Assembly (NCBI GenBank): GCA_964242415.1
Contig: CAXTAT010000001.1
Span: 1-64,000 of the forward strand
DNA: 64,000 nt
Direction of reading: 5' to 3'
Origin: DASWOJ01 sp964242415
GTDB lineage: Bacteria > Pseudomonadota > Alphaproteobacteria > Acetobacterales > Acetobacteraceae
Shown: one piece after another, positions 16,743 to 25,308 of the stretch
How the letters are laid out: the number at the start of each line of letters is the position of its first letter
Numbering within the stretch: position 1 is the stretch's first letter
Made by a program: the position numbers and the translations under genes
The notes under the pieces: generated by a model
Database searches by the model: none
The model's input: the letters and a program-made list of their open reading frames with translations, nothing else
Told to the model about the DNA's origin: nothing

Positions 16743-17732
16743 ATGCGGACGACGCGGCAACGAGTGCTGGTGACTGGTGGCGCTGGCTTCCTTGGATCGC
16801 ACCTGTGCGAGCGCCTGCTGGCCGCAGGCAACGATGTGCTGTGCGTCGATAACTTCTTCACCGGGCGGCGGGACAACGTCGCGCACCTGCTGGATGACAG
16901 CCGGTTCGAGCTGATGCGCCACGACGTGACGTTCCCGCTGTACGTCGAGGTGGACCAGATCTATAACCTGGCCTGCCCGGCGTCCCCCGTGCACTACCAG
17001 TTCGACCCCGTGCAGACGACCAAGACCAGCGTGATCGGCGCCATCAACATGCTGGGCCTCGCCAAGCGCATCAAGGCCAAGATCTTCCAGTCTTCCACCA
17101 GCGAGGTTTACGGCGACCCGACCGAGCACCCGCAAACCGAGCACTACCGGGGCAACGTCAACCCTCTGGGACCCCGCGCCTGCTACGACGAGGGCAAGCG
17201 GTGTGCCGAGACGCTGTTCTTCGACTACCGGCGCCAGCACGGAATGCCGATCAAGGTGGCGCGCATCTTCAACACCTATGGCCCGCGGATGCATCCCGAT
17301 GACGGCCGGGTGGTCAGCAGCTTCATCGTCCAGGCGCTGCTGGGGGAGAACATCACCCTGTTCGGCGATGGCAGCCAAACGCGGGCCTTCTGCTTCGTTG
17401 ACGACCTGATCGACGGCTTTGTCCGGCTGATGGCCACCGGGGACGATGTGACAGGGCCGGTGAACCTGGGCAACCCGCACGAAATCTCGGTGCGCGAGCT
17501 AGCCGAGCGGATCATCGTCCTGACGGGGTCGCAATCCCGGCTGGTGTTCCGGCCCTTGCCGCAGGACGACCCGTTGCAGCGCTGCCCCGACATCACGCTA
17601 GCGCGGTCGCTGCTGGATTGGGAGCCGAAGGTGCCGCTGACCGAGGGCCTGACCCGCACGATCCGCTACTTCGAGCGCCTGTTGGACACGGGCGGCGCGG
17701 TGCGGCTGCCGGATCACCTGACAACGGCATGA
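16743..17732 (+). CDS. UDP-glucuronate decarboxylase (UDP-xylose synthase)
   Basis: A 329-residue extended SDR enzyme. The start at 16743 is chosen because GGAGG lies six bases upstream; an upstream GTG at 16683 adds an unconserved stretch. The NAD motif GGAGFLGSH is near residue 13, and family-specific segments are YNLACPASPVHYQ, SSTSEVYGDP, YDEGKRCAETL (YxxxK) and RIFNTYGPRMHPDDGRVVS. These are diagnostic for UXS, which converts UDP-glucuronate to UDP-xylose with bound NAD. It therefore suggests xylose in the EPS. The polymerase gene starts inside its stop codon (ATGA). An ATTACCCC element (complement of GGGGTAAT) lies about 75 bases upstream of the start. Confidence 0.93.
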   Translation: MRTTRQRVLVTGGAGFLGSHLCERLLAAGNDVLCVDNFFTGRRDNVAHLLDDSRFELMRHDVTFPLYVEVDQIYNLACPASPVHYQFDPVQTTKTSVIGAINMLGLAKRIKAKIFQSSTSEVYGDPTEHPQTEHYRGNVNPLGPRACYDEGKRCAETLFFDYRRQHGMPIKVARIFNTYGPRMHPDDGRVVSSFIVQALLGENITLFGDGSQTRAFCFVDDLIDGFVRLMATGDDVTGPVNLGNPHEISVRELAERIIVLTGSQSRLVFRPLPQDDPLQRCPDITLARSLLDWEPKVPLTEGLTRTIRYFERLLDTGGAVRLPDHLTTA

Positions 17733-19120
17733 TCCGCGCCGGCTTCCCTGGTCGCGACCGCGCTACGCTGCGGGACACGGCGATCGTTGGCGCTGGAATG
17801 CTGGTGATGGCGGCGGTGATCCTGCTGTCGCTTCGCCTGGGCCAGGAGACGGTGGGCTTCGCGTTGCTGCCGCTGGCGCTGGTGGCGGCCGCGGTGGCGG
17901 GCTGGGTGTTCCTGCTGGCCTGTGCCGGCAGCGTTCCGGCGATGCTCGCCTTCCTTGTCGTCCTGGTCTTCGTCAACGACGCCCTGTTCCGTGTGCGCGA
18001 CCCCGGGGAGGTCGGGCTTGACTGGCAGAACGCCATGAAGTTCGCCCTGTGGGCCGGCGCCGGCGCGATCGGGGCCTGCACCCTGCCGCGCTCCCTGCCG
18101 CTGCTGCGGGGCGGCGCCATGGGGTGGCTGATGGCTTACCTGGCCTTTGCGATGCTGTCGTCGTTTTACTCCGCGGCGCCGGTGTTCAGCTTCGCCACGG
18201 CGTTCGGCTTCGCGTCCATGGGCCTGTTCGCGGCGGCACTGGTGGTCGCCGCCAGCGAGAAGCAGATCATGCTTGCCTTCGCATTGTCGCTGCTGGCCTT
18301 CACGCTGGCGGGCTGGGTCGCCTACTTCGCATTGCCGGAGGTCGGGCGGTCGCTGTTCATCACGTCGCACGGAACGGTGGTGGAGCGCATGTGCGGCCTG
18401 GCCGGGCAGCCGAACGCGCTGGGCAACGGCCTGGCCGTTTACATCGCGCTGGTGTTCCTGCTGTGGTATCGCGACCATGTCGGCTGGGCCGTCGCGGCGA
18501 TGCTGGGCGGCGCCGGGCTTGTCACCCTACTGGTGGCAGACAGCCGCACCGCGCTGCTGGCCGTCATGGCAGGGATCGCGGCCGTCATCCTGCGGCGCTC
18601 GGTTTGGCTGTGGGGCAGTGCGGCGCTCGGGACCGCCGTGCTGGCCCTGCTTGGGCTGAGCGTTCAGTTGCGGGACGTGATGAGCCTGTCGGGTGGGCTG
18701 AGCCGGTCCGGCGACCCGAGCGAGCTGTTCACCCTGACCGGGCGGACCGAGATCTGGGAATTCGCCTGGGATAAGATCGTGCTCAATCCCTGGATCGGCT
18801 ACGGCTACAACTCCAGCAAGTTCATCCTGCCGGAGTTCGACGGCCTGCCCGGGCTCAAGGTGGACGAAGCGCATAACATGCTGTTGCAGAACCTGCTGGC
18901 CGTGGGCATCATCGGCACGGCCCCGCTGCTGTGCATGATCCTGCAGATGCTGGTTGACTTCGTCCGGGCGCCGGACCCGCGGCGGGACGTGTTCACCTTT
19001 CTGATGCTCGTTTGGGGTGTCACCGTCGCCGGGGCATTCGGCAGCACCCCCACCGTGCTGTCCTTGGCCATATTCTTCGCGCTGGCCTTGTCGCGCCGCG
19101 ATGCCGTCTCAATGCCCTAA
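17729..19120 (+). CDS. O-antigen ligase/Wzy-type EPS polymerase
   Basis: A 463-residue polytopic protein, about 11 helices, of the Wzy_C/WaaL superfamily. The start at 17729 overlaps the previous stop (ATGA) and replaces a longer frame that would begin inside the UXS gene. The large periplasmic loop holds the family signature: LTGRTEIWEFAWDKI followed by WIGYGYNSSKF and later DEAHNMLLQNLLAVGIIGT. Such proteins polymerise lipid-linked repeat units in the periplasm or ligate chains. With Wzx and Wzc homologues nearby and no lipid A core genes, polymerase is the likelier role. Confidence 0.87.
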   Translation: MIRAGFPGRDRATLRDTAIVGAGMLVMAAVILLSLRLGQETVGFALLPLALVAAAVAGWVFLLACAGSVPAMLAFLVVLVFVNDALFRVRDPGEVGLDWQNAMKFALWAGAGAIGACTLPRSLPLLRGGAMGWLMAYLAFAMLSSFYSAAPVFSFATAFGFASMGLFAAALVVAASEKQIMLAFALSLLAFTLAGWVAYFALPEVGRSLFITSHGTVVERMCGLAGQPNALGNGLAVYIALVFLLWYRDHVGWAVAAMLGGAGLVTLLVADSRTALLAVMAGIAAVILRRSVWLWGSAALGTAVLALLGLSVQLRDVMSLSGGLSRSGDPSELFTLTGRTEIWEFAWDKIVLNPWIGYGYNSSKFILPEFDGLPGLKVDEAHNMLLQNLLAVGIIGTAPLLCMILQMLVDFVRAPDPRRDVFTFLMLVWGVTVAGAFGSTPTVLSLAIFFALALSRRDAVSMP

Positions 19121-19138
19121 ACCCGTCGCGAGGCACTC

Positions 19139-19981
19139 ATGAGCGTGCGTCAGTTCGCCAATTCGCTCTCCATCATCCAACGCAGCGAACATGCCAACCG
19201 GCCGGTAGCATTATTCCGCCACCTGTATTGGCAGGCCCGCAAACTTAGGTTTCCGCGCCCGGTGCGGCTGCGGCTGTCGCAGTCGCTGATCATGGATGAC
19301 GAGCCTGGGGGCGTCATCAGCATGGTGAACATGCTGGGGATGTACGACTACAACAACATGCACCTGGTGCAGCGCGTGCTGGTGGGCGGCGGCAGGTTCG
19401 CCGATGTGGGCGCCAATATCGGCGCCTACACCCTGATCGCGTCGGAGAACCCGGCCGTCGCCGTCGTCAGCCTGGAACCCAACCCGACCGCCTACGGCAA
19501 GCTGCGGACGAACGTCGCGCTGAATGGCCGGCCAAACGTCAACCCCGTCAACCTGGGCGCATCCGCCCAGCCCGGCACCTTGCGGATGACCAACAACAGC
19601 TCCAACCCGATGAACCGAATGGTCGGCGACGGGGACAAGCTGGACGGCACCATCGCGGTCGAGGTGGATACGCTCGACAGCATCTGCCGCCGGACTGGGG
19701 GCCTGCCCAGCCTGATCAAGATGGACGTGGAGGGGCACGAGCCGCAGGTGCTTGAAGGGGCGGGCGACTGCCTGGCAGGGGCGCTGGCCTGCATCATCGA
19801 GGATGGCGAGCGCGATGCGGTCACGCGCATCATGCGGCAGCATGGCTGGCGCGGTCCGTTCTACTACCGGCATGATCAGGCCACCCTGGGGCGCAGCCCG
19901 CAATCGTTGGCGGAGGACTCGGTCTTCATCGGCCCGGGCTTTGAGAATGCTGTTCCCGGGATCACCGTCGAACAAGGCTAG
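19139..19981 (+). CDS. FkbM family SAM-dependent methyltransferase
   Basis: A 280-residue protein with the FkbM core. SAM-binding motif I is FADVGANIGAYTLIAS near residue 87, followed by VVSLEPNPTAYGKLRTNVAL, and the late motif LPSLIKMDVEGHEPQVLEGA is diagnostic of FkbM. Relatives O-methylate hydroxyls of sugars or polyketides, so methylation of an EPS sugar is the likely task. It follows the polymerase gene by 18 bases and is probably the last gene of that operon, because a 157-base gap follows. Confidence 0.88.
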   Translation: MSVRQFANSLSIIQRSEHANRPVALFRHLYWQARKLRFPRPVRLRLSQSLIMDDEPGGVISMVNMLGMYDYNNMHLVQRVLVGGGRFADVGANIGAYTLIASENPAVAVVSLEPNPTAYGKLRTNVALNGRPNVNPVNLGASAQPGTLRMTNNSSNPMNRMVGDGDKLDGTIAVEVDTLDSICRRTGGLPSLIKMDVEGHEPQVLEGAGDCLAGALACIIEDGERDAVTRIMRQHGWRGPFYYRHDQATLGRSPQSLAEDSVFIGPGFENAVPGITVEQG

Positions 19982-20138
19982 CCGGCGCCGAATTCCTGGC
20001 TTGGGATAACGTGTTGCCCGGGGTAATGTATTCAATACCGCAACGTCTGAGTTCTAGCACCCAACCCAATCCGCCCCGCCATCGCATCCATGCGGCACCG
20101 GGGCAGCGTCCAGACGGCCAAAGAAGGAAAAAGCCCAA

Positions 20139-22640
20139 ATGGCTGGCACGACCCCTACCACAATCCTTGTCACTGGTTATGGCGTCGCCGACGCGGGCGG
20201 CTTTCCGGTCCTGACACTCATAGTCGATGGAACGCCGATCGGAGCGCAGACGCTGACGGCGACCTCGGCGGGGTACAGCTTCACCGCCGGCCTCACGCCG
20301 GGCGTGGCCCATGACATCCAGGTTGGCTTCTACAACACCTACGGCCAGCGGTCCCTGCAACTGCAATCCATCACGGTCAACGGGGTAGTGATCCCGGCGA
20401 CGAGCCCGACTGAGACCTACACCTCCCGGGTCGGGACAGTGACCGGGTCGGGCAATATGCAGTACGGCGGGGTGGCCGACTTCATGGTGCCCGCAAGCGT
20501 GTTTTCGGGAACGCCCACGGCTACACCTGCGCCCACGCCGACGCCCACGCCAGCCCCCACACCGACGCCGACTCCGGTCCCAACGCCTGCTCCCACGCCA
20601 ACGCCGACCCCGACGCCAGCCCCCACACCGACGCCGACTCCAGTCCCGACGCCTGCCCCTACGCCGACGCCAACTCCGGTCCCGACACCTGCTCCAACGC
20701 CTACCCCGACGCCGACGCCAGCCCCAACGCCCACTCCGGTTCCCACGCCGTCTCCGGCGCCGACCGGGGCCGGGGTGATCGGCGTGACGGCCTACGGCAT
20801 TTCCGACGGCGGCTACCCAAACCTGCAACTCATCGTGGACGGCGCGCCCGTCGCCCAGCAGACCGTCACTAGCAGCCTCGCAACCTACAGCTTCAACGAG
20901 ACGCTCAACCCCACGGTCGCCCACACCATCCAGATCGGCTTCTACAACACCAACGGTGCCCGCGCCCTCGAGCTGCAGTCCATCACCGTCAATGGCGCGA
21001 CCATCCTCGCCACCGATCCCTCGGAGACCTACACCTCGCGCGTGGGCACCGTCACCGGGTCAGGCAACCTCGCCTACGGCGGCGTTGCGACATTCCAAGT
21101 GCCTACAGGCTTCGGCAGCACAACACCAACCCCGACACCCACGCCCGTGCCGACACCGGCTCCGACACCAACGCCGGTTCCGACACCAACACCAGTGCCC
21201 ACGCCAACGCCCGTGCCGACACCGGCTCCGACACCAACACCAGTGCCCACGCCAACGCCCGTCCCGACCCCCACGCCAACGCCTGTGCCAACACCGACCC
21301 CAACGCCCACCCCGCCGCAGAGCGGGGCCTACTACGTCGCAGTTGGCGGCAGCGACAGCGGGGATGGCAGCGCCGCCCACCCATTCGCAACCCTGAACCA
21401 CGCCCGCATTGCGATGGAGGGCAGCACGGTCCACACCACCCTCATCGAGGGCGGCACCTACACCGAATCAGCCACCCTTAACCTGTCAGCCGCCGATACC
21501 GGCTTCACCTTCGAGGCTGCCGCCGGGCAGAAGCCGGTCCTGGTGGCCAGCAACGGCCTGCAAACGCTGATCAGCCTGAACGGCACGACCGGTGCGACGT
21601 TGACCGGGCTGACGTTCACCGGCGCCGGCACCGGGGCGCTCACGCTGACCGGTGCCAGCGGCAACGCGATCACCGGCAACCTGTTCCAATCCAACTCGAC
21701 CGCAATCGTCCTGGATGGCTCCAGCACCAACGTCGTGGCCGGCAATGAGATCGACCAGTCCGCGCAGGCCGGGATCGAAGTCAAGAACGGCAGCAACGGC
21801 AACCTCATCGACAGCAACAGCATCAACGGCGTTGCCTCGCTTGGAACGCAGGGCGGCGCCATCTACGCGCACGGCGCCAACAACAACACCATCAGCCACA
21901 ACCTGGTCCAGAACACGGGCGGCGTCGGCATCGCGCTGGACAACTTTGACGACTTCGCCACGATCAACCTTGGCAACACCATCGACTACAACGTCGTCCG
22001 CAACACCGGCGATGCGACAAGCTACGACAGCGGCTCGATCTACGTGCTCGGCCGGGCCGGCGTGAACACCATGACCTCGATCCACGACAACTACGTGGAC
22101 GGCGACGGACCCGGCGGCGCGGCCCACGACGTAGCGGTTTACCTCGATGACAGCACCAGCGGCGTGAGCGTTTACAACAACATTCTCCGCGATGTCGGCA
22201 CCCACGGCCTGCAGATCCATGGCGGGAACAGCAACAGCTTCACCAACAACATCGTCGATCTCGGCACCGGCGCCAATTCGGCCGCCTTCATCCAGCCGCT
22301 CGACGGCAGCGCGGCCTCGTATGCCGCGATGTACAACAACGTCATCAGCGGCAACATCGTCACCTCCGATCAAGCCGATCACCAAGTCCCGTGGGAAAGC
22401 TACAGCAGCAGCCTGCAGACCATCAGCAGCAACCTGTATTGGGACTTTGCCGGTGGCGCCTGGTGGGAGGAGGCCGCCGGCACCGACTCGGCGCAGCACT
22501 ACGGCGACCCCCTGTTCACCAACAAGGCTGCCGGCAACTACAGCTTGCAGCCGGGTTCTGCGGCAGCGCAGATCGGCTTCCAGGGGATCAACCAGGCCGC
22601 GATGGGCCTGGCTCCAACCACGGCGCATTGGTATGCCTGA
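20139..22640 (+). CDS. Modular protein: two CBM60-like modules, Pro-Thr linkers, C-terminal beta-helix
   Basis: An 833-residue protein. Module A (about 8-120) and module B (about 209-325) are homologous: each has GYG..G(F/Y)P.L.LIVDG.P, then VAH.IQ(V/I)GFYNT.G.R.L.LQSITVNG and ETYTSRVGTVTGSGN. This resembles calcium-dependent xylan-binding modules of the CBM36/CBM60 type, an assignment made by eye. Each module is followed by a PTP/PVP linker (128-208 and 328-392). The remainder is a DUF1565-type beta-helix paralogous to 1..1463 and 6355..7890. No Sec or Tat signal is visible at the N-terminus although the build is that of an extracellular protein. The start is supported by AAGGA ten bases upstream. 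Binding and remodelling of the EPS is inferred. Confidence 0.8.
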   Translation: MAGTTPTTILVTGYGVADAGGFPVLTLIVDGTPIGAQTLTATSAGYSFTAGLTPGVAHDIQVGFYNTYGQRSLQLQSITVNGVVIPATSPTETYTSRVGTVTGSGNMQYGGVADFMVPASVFSGTPTATPAPTPTPTPAPTPTPTPVPTPAPTPTPTPTPAPTPTPTPVPTPAPTPTPTPVPTPAPTPTPTPTPAPTPTPVPTPSPAPTGAGVIGVTAYGISDGGYPNLQLIVDGAPVAQQTVTSSLATYSFNETLNPTVAHTIQIGFYNTNGARALELQSITVNGATILATDPSETYTSRVGTVTGSGNLAYGGVATFQVPTGFGSTTPTPTPTPVPTPAPTPTPVPTPTPVPTPTPVPTPAPTPTPVPTPTPVPTPTPTPVPTPTPTPTPPQSGAYYVAVGGSDSGDGSAAHPFATLNHARIAMEGSTVHTTLIEGGTYTESATLNLSAADTGFTFEAAAGQKPVLVASNGLQTLISLNGTTGATLTGLTFTGAGTGALTLTGASGNAITGNLFQSNSTAIVLDGSSTNVVAGNEIDQSAQAGIEVKNGSNGNLIDSNSINGVASLGTQGGAIYAHGANNNTISHNLVQNTGGVGIALDNFDDFATINLGNTIDYNVVRNTGDATSYDSGSIYVLGRAGVNTMTSIHDNYVDGDGPGGAAHDVAVYLDDSTSGVSVYNNILRDVGTHGLQIHGGNSNSFTNNIVDLGTGANSAAFIQPLDGSAASYAAMYNNVISGNIVTSDQADHQVPWESYSSSLQTISSNLYWDFAGGAWWEEAAGTDSAQHYGDPLFTNKAAGNYSLQPGSAAAQIGFQGINQAAMGLAPTTAHWYA
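20519..20760 (+). repeat. Pro-Thr linker repeat, first copy
   Basis: About 80 codons of near-perfect PTP/APT/PVP units in a repetitive ACGCCNACNCC pattern between the two carbohydrate-binding-like modules. A similar stretch (21118-21315) precedes the beta-helix domain. Such arrays are prone to slippage, so linker length may vary between strains. Confidence 0.85.
21118..21315 (+). repeat. Pro-Thr linker repeat, second copy
   Basis: About 65 codons of TPTPVPTPAPTP-type units joining the second carbohydrate-binding-like module to the beta-helix. Base pattern is shared with 51-186 and 20519-20760. Confidence 0.85.
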
Positions 22641-22817
22641 CCGCCGCAGCACCTCCTGCTTGGCCCGGAACGCCCCCGCTGCCATGCCCGGCTGCAACCG
22701 CCTCCCTGCGACCGGCAATGGGGTGACCGGGCGATGGGCGCACGCAATCAGGGCGAGGCTGTTGCCATCCGCACGCATCCATCGAGGGCAGTGAACCCGG
22801 CGTGGCACCAGGCTCTG

Positions 22818-22915
22818 CTAGGGCCTGATCCAACCCATGGTTGCCACGAAGCAGAGCACGCCTTTGAAGAATCGGCTGAACTTTTCATAGCGGGGCGAAT
22901 GCCGCACCAGCCTTC
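22818..22915 (-). pseudogene. Remnant of an IS5-type transposase C-terminus
   Basis: On the minus strand a frame reads LVRHSPRYEKFSRFFKGVLC then FVATMGWIRP and stop. The RYEK...hydrophobic tail...stop layout is the usual end of IS5-family transposases. Nothing of the catalytic core remains. It occupies most of the otherwise empty 324-base gap between the beta-helix gene and the methyltransferase gene, marking an old insertion. Confidence 0.45.
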
Positions 22916-22964
22916 GCCCTCGCGACATCGCCGCAGCCCCAGGATATGCAAATTGGAGAACTCA

Positions 22965-23936
22965 ATGCGCAAGCAGCTTCGGTCTCTCAGCAAGGCTGCT
23001 TTCCTGCAAATCCACACCACCATGCTGGGCCTCGGCATCATAGTTTTGCCGAAGCACTACTACGCGCCTGTCCCCGACATCCGGGAGCTGCGCAAGACGC
23101 GGGATCGTTGGGCGCGGCGGTCCGATATGCTGGGGGTCCACGTTGACCTTGACCGGCAGCTTGCGGCCTTGCGAAGCATGGCCAGCAGGTTCGAACCCGA
23201 ATACCGGGACAACGCGGCCTTCCGGCACGGTACGGCGAAGGGTTTCGGACCGGGTTTCGGCTTCATCGAGGCGCAAGCCCTGCACGGCGTGATCCGTGGC
23301 GCCCGCCCGTCCCGCATCATCGAGGTCGGCTCGGGCGTTTCGACGCACTGCATGCTCAACGCCGCCGGGCTCAACGCCGCGCAGGGCAGCCTGTGCTCGA
23401 TCACCTGCATCGAACCTTATCCGAGCGACTGGCTGAGGTCCGCACCCGTCACGCTGATCCCCAAGCCGGTCCAGGAGGTCGAACTCGACGCGTTCGACGG
23501 CCTGGCCGCGGGCGACCTGCTGTTCATCGACTCGACCCATGCCGTCCGGACGGGCGGCGACGTGATCCATATTGTGCTAAACGTCCTGCCGCGCCTGCGG
23601 CCCGGCGTCATCGTCCACTTCCACGACATCTACCTGCCCTACGATTACCAGCGCGATGCCGACCGCTCGCTGTTCCAATGGATGGAAACCGCGCTGGTGC
23701 ACGCCTACCTGATCGACAATGCCAGGATGGGTATCCTGTTCTGCCTGAGCCAGCTCCACTACGACCGGCCCGAGGCGCTGCGCGAAATCTTTCCGGAATA
23801 CCGGCCCGAGCCGAACGAGAACGGGTTGCAGACCGAGCCGCCGGCCGGCCGGCATTTCCCATCGTCGCTTTACCTTGAGGTGGTGGAGCCGACCGGCGGT
23901 CCGGCCCCCGCAAGCAAGGCTGCCGCCGTGGCGTGA
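22965..23936 (+). CDS. Class I SAM-dependent methyltransferase-like protein
   Basis: A 323-residue protein beginning MRKQLRSLSK, with GGAGAA four bases before the ATG; a longer frame from 22734 runs through the transposase remnant and is not used. The core has motif I SRIIEVGSGVSTHCMLNAAG near residue 115, an acidic SITCIEPYPSDWL segment, GDLLFIDSTHAVRTGGDV and a DIYLPYDY region. This matches the methyltransferase type often found in EPS and O-antigen clusters. The short N-terminal hydrophobic segment (LQIHTTMLGLGIIVLP) may aid membrane association. Substrate unknown. It is convergent with the CDP-sugar epimerase gene. Confidence 0.8.
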   Translation: MRKQLRSLSKAAFLQIHTTMLGLGIIVLPKHYYAPVPDIRELRKTRDRWARRSDMLGVHVDLDRQLAALRSMASRFEPEYRDNAAFRHGTAKGFGPGFGFIEAQALHGVIRGARPSRIIEVGSGVSTHCMLNAAGLNAAQGSLCSITCIEPYPSDWLRSAPVTLIPKPVQEVELDAFDGLAAGDLLFIDSTHAVRTGGDVIHIVLNVLPRLRPGVIVHFHDIYLPYDYQRDADRSLFQWMETALVHAYLIDNARMGILFCLSQLHYDRPEALREIFPEYRPEPNENGLQTEPPAGRHFPSSLYLEVVEPTGGPAPASKAAAVA

Positions 23937-23947
23937 CCGCCAGGGCC

Positions 23948-23970
23948 GGCCGGCGCCGGGGCCGCCGGCC
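23948..23970. terminator. GC-rich hairpin between convergent genes
   Basis: Arms GGCCGGC (23948-23954) and GCCGGCC (23964-23970) in the 48-base space between two convergent stop codons. No T-run; terminator role inferred from position. Confidence 0.4.
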
Positions 23971-23984
23971 GTGGGGACCGCCTG

Positions 23985-25061
23985 CTACTCCGCAGCCCTG
24001 GCCATCCGCCCGCTGAGGCCGGCCACGATGTCCTCGATGATCGCCTTGATGTCGTAGCGGTAGCCCCATTCCGGGTAGTGCGCCTGAAACTTCCGGACGT
24101 CGCTGATCCACCAGATATGGTCGCCGACCCGGTTGGTGTCGTTATACGTCACCTGCATCGGGCGTCCGGTCAGCGCCTCCGTCATGCTGATCGCCTCCGA
24201 CATCGAGCAGTTGGAGTGGGTGCCGCCGCCCATGTTGTAAACCTCGCCGGAGCCGGGGCGCTGGAAGAAGCACCAGAACGCCTCAACCAGGTCGCGCGCG
24301 TGGATGTTGTCGCGCACCTGCTTCCCCTTGTAGCCGAACACGGTGTACGGAGCCCCGGTGACGTTGCACTTGACCAAGTAGGCGAGGAAGCCGTGCAGTT
24401 GCGCCCCGGAATGGCCGGGGCCGGTCAGGCAGCCGCCGCGGAAGCAGGCCGTCCTCATGCCGAAGTAGCGCCCATACTCCTGCACCAGCACGTCGGCCGC
24501 CACCTTGGACGCGCCGAACAAGCTGTGCAGGCAGCCGTCTATGGACATCTCCTCGGGGAAGCCGTGCTCCGCCCAGGGATGCTCGGGCGACAGGGAGAAG
24601 CGCGTCTCCAACTCGACCAGCGGCAGGTGGTTCGGCCGGTCGCCGTAAACCTTGTTGGTGCTGACGAAGACGAAGGCGGCGTCCGGCGCGTGCTGCCGGG
24701 TGGCTTCCAGCAGGCAAAGCGTGCCGTTGGCATTGACGGTGAAGTCGGTTGCCGGTTCGCGCGCCGCCCAGTCGTGCGATGGCTGCGCGGCGCAATGGAC
24801 GACCACGGCGATGTCACGGCCGTATTGCGCGAACAGCGCGTCTATCGCCGCGGTATCGCGGATGTCAGCATTCACATGGCGGTATTTCGGGTGGCTGCGC
24901 TCCAGCGCCTGCACCTGCCAGGATGTGCTGGCCTCCTGGCCGAAAAAGTAGCGGCGCATGTCGTTGTCCACGCCGACGACGGTCAGCCCCCGTTCACTGA
25001 ACAGCCGCACGGTCTCTGCCCCGACAAGGCCGCCGGACCCGGTCACGATCGCTATGCTCAT
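23985..25061 (-). CDS. CDP-paratose 2-epimerase-like NAD-dependent epimerase
   Basis: A 358-residue extended SDR enzyme; the start at 25061 has GGAGG eight bases upstream, and a longer frame to 25094 is not used. It has the NAD motif TGSGGLVGAE and the segments GVDNDMRRYFFG, HCAAQPSHDWAAREPATDF, STNKVYGDRPN, HSLFGASKVAADVLVQEYGR and CFRGGCLTGPGHSG. These match CDP-paratose 2-epimerase (tyvelose epimerase), which interconverts CDP-paratose and CDP-tyvelose. No other CDP-dideoxyhexose genes are in the window, so the true substrate may be another nucleotide sugar. It is divergent from the second WecG-like gene across an A+T-rich gap. Confidence 0.82.
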   Translation of the reverse strand: MSIAIVTGSGGLVGAETVRLFSERGLTVVGVDNDMRRYFFGQEASTSWQVQALERSHPKYRHVNADIRDTAAIDALFAQYGRDIAVVVHCAAQPSHDWAAREPATDFTVNANGTLCLLEATRQHAPDAAFVFVSTNKVYGDRPNHLPLVELETRFSLSPEHPWAEHGFPEEMSIDGCLHSLFGASKVAADVLVQEYGRYFGMRTACFRGGCLTGPGHSGAQLHGFLAYLVKCNVTGAPYTVFGYKGKQVRDNIHARDLVEAFWCFFQRPGSGEVYNMGGGTHSNCSMSEAISMTEALTGRPMQVTYNDTNRVGDHIWWISDVRKFQAHYPEWGYRYDIKAIIEDIVAGLSGRMARAAE

Positions 25062-25308
25062 GCTGCCTACCTCCAATGAGTTACCACCATGCAACGATGC
25101 CGGGTTGCAGGAATGCTATGCTTAGGGATTAGCGCATTATTGAAGTCTACTACCCAATTAACATAGTTGTGGAATGCATAGACACGTAACATCATGCGGA
25201 TGGAACGTCAATATAAACAACGCCTCTGACCGGTTTTGGCTGAAACGAGTCAGTCATTGCATATGATTGCATTGTTTTCAATTGGCCATCGCTACACAAG
25301 GGCAACGC
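25062..25308. promoter_or_regulatory. A+T-rich divergent promoter region
   Basis: About 247 bases with markedly lower G+C than its surroundings, especially 25120-25290. It separates the minus-strand epimerase from the plus-strand glycosyltransferase unit and must hold both promoters. No clear operator could be picked out. Confidence 0.45.

Noticed and set aside
20519..21315. Repetitive DNA that could suggest a CRISPR array
   Set aside because: Units are in frame, encode Pro-Thr linkers and have no unique spacers. No cas gene is present in the window.
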